A DNA stretch of 64,000 nt from the NCBI GenBank assembly GCA_021404565.1, contig JAAWWF010000007.1, positions 248,001 through 312,000 of the forward strand. The letters are read 5' to 3'. The position numbers and the translations under genes were made by a program. Positions 62,420 through 64,000 of the stretch are shown here, piece after piece. The notes under the pieces were generated by a model, which made no database searches, was not told the origin of the DNA, and worked only from the letters and a program-made list of their open reading frames with translations. Origin of the DNA: Roseivirga sp. (GTDB lineage Bacteria > Bacteroidota > Bacteroidia > Cytophagales > Cyclobacteriaceae). The stretch's first letter is position 1. The number at the start of each line of letters is the position of its first letter.

Positions 62420-63724
62420 CTACTGGAGATTATATCCCGCCAGTCGGTTAAGCTCAATTTCGGCTACCTTCACAGCGTATCGGGAAGTAAGTTTTCTGAT
62501 CTCTGCCTGCACCAGATTCACCTGAGCTTCGCGTAGTTCAATGGCATTTCCATTGCCCAGCTTATAGCGCTCCAGCGCTATGTCATAATTCTCCTGGGTT
62601 ACCGCAAAATTGAGCTCTTCCAGATTTTTCAGCACAATACCATTCTGGTAGTTCACGTAGGTTTTGCGAATATCGGCCTCCAGCTGTTGCTTCAGGTCCA
62701 GAATAGTCAGCTCATTAGACTCCATCTGAATGCGGTTATTCTGCTCACGCCTTTTACGATCAAATCCGTTAAATACATTCACTGAAGCACTCACCCCGTA
62801 GTTCAGGCCCCGGCTGGTATTGTTGATAAGAAAGCCTGCATCGGAATTACGATCATTGTAATTATAGCCCATATTAAGGCTGATAGTTGGGTACCGCTCA
62901 GCCCTGATTTCTTTCTGCTGAATAAAGGAGATATTTTTAGCCCTTTGTGCCCGGATAATACCAGGGTTGTTGAGATAACTACTCGCCAGAAGTGGGGCAA
63001 GTACCAGGGTGGTATCCATAGCAAAGTCAGGCGCTATTGAATATTCTGTCTCCAGCTCACTTCCGAGGAGCCTGTTCAGGTCCACCTTTACATTGTAAAT
63101 CAATTCCTGCTGAGCAATCAGGTTTGATTTGTCCGTATTATAATCCACCTGCGCCTGCAAATAGTCGAGCTTGGAGGATTTGCCTACCTCGTAGCGGGTT
63201 TTGGCCAACTCCATTCTGTCTTCTGAAAGCTGTAGGGCATCCTGAAATACCCTGAGGCGCTCATTCTCCAATACCACACGATAATAGGCATTCGAAATCA
63301 GGGCGATATTGTTCTCAATCGTCACGCGAAGTTCGTCCTCCCCCAAAAGCTGCTGTTCTTTCAATCTGTCTCTGGTCGCAAACATGCCCAAACCATTGAA
63401 CACGGTCCAGTTCAGTCGGGGACTAAAATCGAGTGTGTTTGATTTAGCCCCATCAATGGTACGGGGTTCCGAATCGCCTACAAACTGCTGCTCTACATTG
63501 CTTTTCGTGAAGTTCTTACTTGCCGAAATACTTACTATGGGTAAGAGGCCGCCAATACTCCTGTCATAGTTGTTGGCACCTACCTCTGCATTCTTGCGGC
63601 TGATGCGGATGGATAGGTTCTTCTCCAAACCAGTGGCTACCGCGTCTTCTATACTAAGTTGTTGTTGCGACTGCAGGTTAAAAGCAGTTACGCAAAAAGT
63701 AATTAGGATTGCTAATTTTTTCAT
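62420..63724 (-). CDS. TolC-family outer membrane efflux protein
   Basis: This is a 434-residue outer-membrane channel subunit. A signal peptide ends near LQSQ (about 19) and is followed by two OEP repeats of long helices and barrel strands (LSIEDAVATGLEKNLSI, RYEVGKSSKLDYLQAQVDYN; then QRAKNISFIQQKE, RYKLGNGNAIELREAQVNLV). It starts two bases after the RND permease stop, so both belong to one efflux operon, reading RND then tolC. Substrates of the pump cannot be told from here. Confidence 0.92.
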   Translation of the reverse strand: MKKLAILITFCVTAFNLQSQQQLSIEDAVATGLEKNLSIRISRKNAEVGANNYDRSIGGLLPIVSISASKNFTKSNVEQQFVGDSEPRTIDGAKSNTLDFSPRLNWTVFNGLGMFATRDRLKEQQLLGEDELRVTIENNIALISNAYYRVVLENERLRVFQDALQLSEDRMELAKTRYEVGKSSKLDYLQAQVDYNTDKSNLIAQQELIYNVKVDLNRLLGSELETEYSIAPDFAMDTTLVLAPLLASSYLNNPGIIRAQRAKNISFIQQKEIRAERYPTISLNMGYNYNDRNSDAGFLINNTSRGLNYGVSASVNVFNGFDRKRREQNNRIQMESNELTILDLKQQLEADIRKTYVNYQNGIVLKNLEELNFAVTQENYDIALERYKLGNGNAIELREAQVNLVQAEIRKLTSRYAVKVAEIELNRLAGYNLQ

Positions 63725-63725
63725 A

Positions 63726-64000
63726 TCACACACGTGCCATTCGGCTCTTTTTACTGGTGAAATAAGAATATACTGCCGGTATCACATAGAGTGTCAGCAC
63801 GGTTGAGAAGATGAGACCTCCAATAATGGCCACTCCCATAGAAACCCGGCTTTCGGCACCGGCTCCCAATGCCAGCGCAATAGGCATGATACCGAGAATG
63901 GTGGAAAAAGAAGTCATCAAAATCGGTCTGAAACGTGATTTGGCCGCATCTACAATGGCCTCTTTTACCTCCAGCCCCTGGGCCTTCCGCTGGTTGGCAA
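63726..64000 (-). CDS. RND efflux permease, C-terminal fragment (continues beyond window)
   Basis: Only the last about 90 residues are in the window, on the minus strand with the 5' part to the right of base 64000. The reading frame shows the conserved RND end: RFRPILMTSFSTILGIMPIALALGAG, SRVSMGVAIIGGLIFSTVLTLYVIPA (in part) and a basic tail. This is the last two membrane helices of an AcrB-like (HAE1) pump. The membrane-fusion partner should lie further right. Confidence 0.93.
   Translation of the reverse strand, partial: ANQRKAQGLEVKEAIVDAAKSRFRPILMTSFSTILGIMPIALALGAGAESRVSMGVAIIGGLIFSTVLTLYVIPAVYSYFTSKKSRMARV

Overview
The window reads as chromosomal DNA of a free-living, probably marine, Bacteroidota, most likely order Cytophagales. 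Supporting signs are M56 peptidases carrying TonB-type C-termini, a TonB-dependent receptor with a carboxypeptidase-regulatory-like N-terminal domain, BatD, DUF4221-like lipoproteins, DUF4350- and DUF4377-type proteins, many lipoboxes of the form S-C or A-C, few Shine-Dalgarno sequences, and TAnnTTTG promoter elements (for example before guaB and the glutamate dehydrogenase gene). GC content is moderate and even, apart from an AT-rich patch near 28.9 kb. I saw no rRNA, tRNA, CRISPR array, transposase, phage gene or integrase. The genus assignment is inference.

0-15 kb is mostly housekeeping: a methyltransferase, a ZIP metal transporter coupled to an SGNH-type membrane protein, ApbE, RuvB-QueG, BatD-AroC, a dicarboxylate/amino-acid symporter, an Nfu-type Fe-S scaffold, a TauE-like exporter, a nucleotidyltransferase with a tiny partner, a Crp/Fnr regulator and a DinB-like protein. 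15-19.4 kb holds three tandem paralogous lipoproteins (minus strand). Two of them are preceded by a nearly identical 53-nt block containing a TACGAT-N4-ATCGTA dyad. 19.4-28.8 kb holds an FtsX-type permease, a TraB/GumN protein, DusB with an EamA exporter, a CPBP protease, CdsA, glutamate dehydrogenase and a phosphatidylserine decarboxylase-like protein.

29.0-31.3 kb is the most unusual part. Two tiny exported peptides share a CHC-x3-G-x-K-C-x-C-V tail, and each is preceded by the same 27-nt leader, which can fold with covarying pairs. They are followed by a propeller-like lipoprotein and a translationally coupled CxxC thioredoxin-fold lipoprotein. This is my best candidate for an undescribed small-peptide system.

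31.3-35 kb returns to metabolism (free-methionine-sulfoxide reductase, RibD, PrmC, an alpha/beta hydrolase). 35.1-40.8 kb is a BlaI-type repressor followed by three consecutive M56 metallopeptidase/TonB-like proteins, with phased operator dyads in front. 40.8-51 kb includes an esterase, a divergent thiamine pyrophosphokinase, two GATase-like/DUF4350 proteins, a ROK kinase, and a vitamin-uptake cluster (PnuC/PnuT-type permease, NadR-like kinase, TPP riboswitch, TonB receptor). 51-64 kb carries thioredoxin-like proteins, an aminotransferase, GNAT and DoxX proteins, guaB, a GCS2-CBS fusion paired with an aspartoacylase-like hydrolase, an MltF-type lytic transglycosylase, and the 3' part of an RND efflux operon with its TolC-like channel (the RND gene runs off the right edge).
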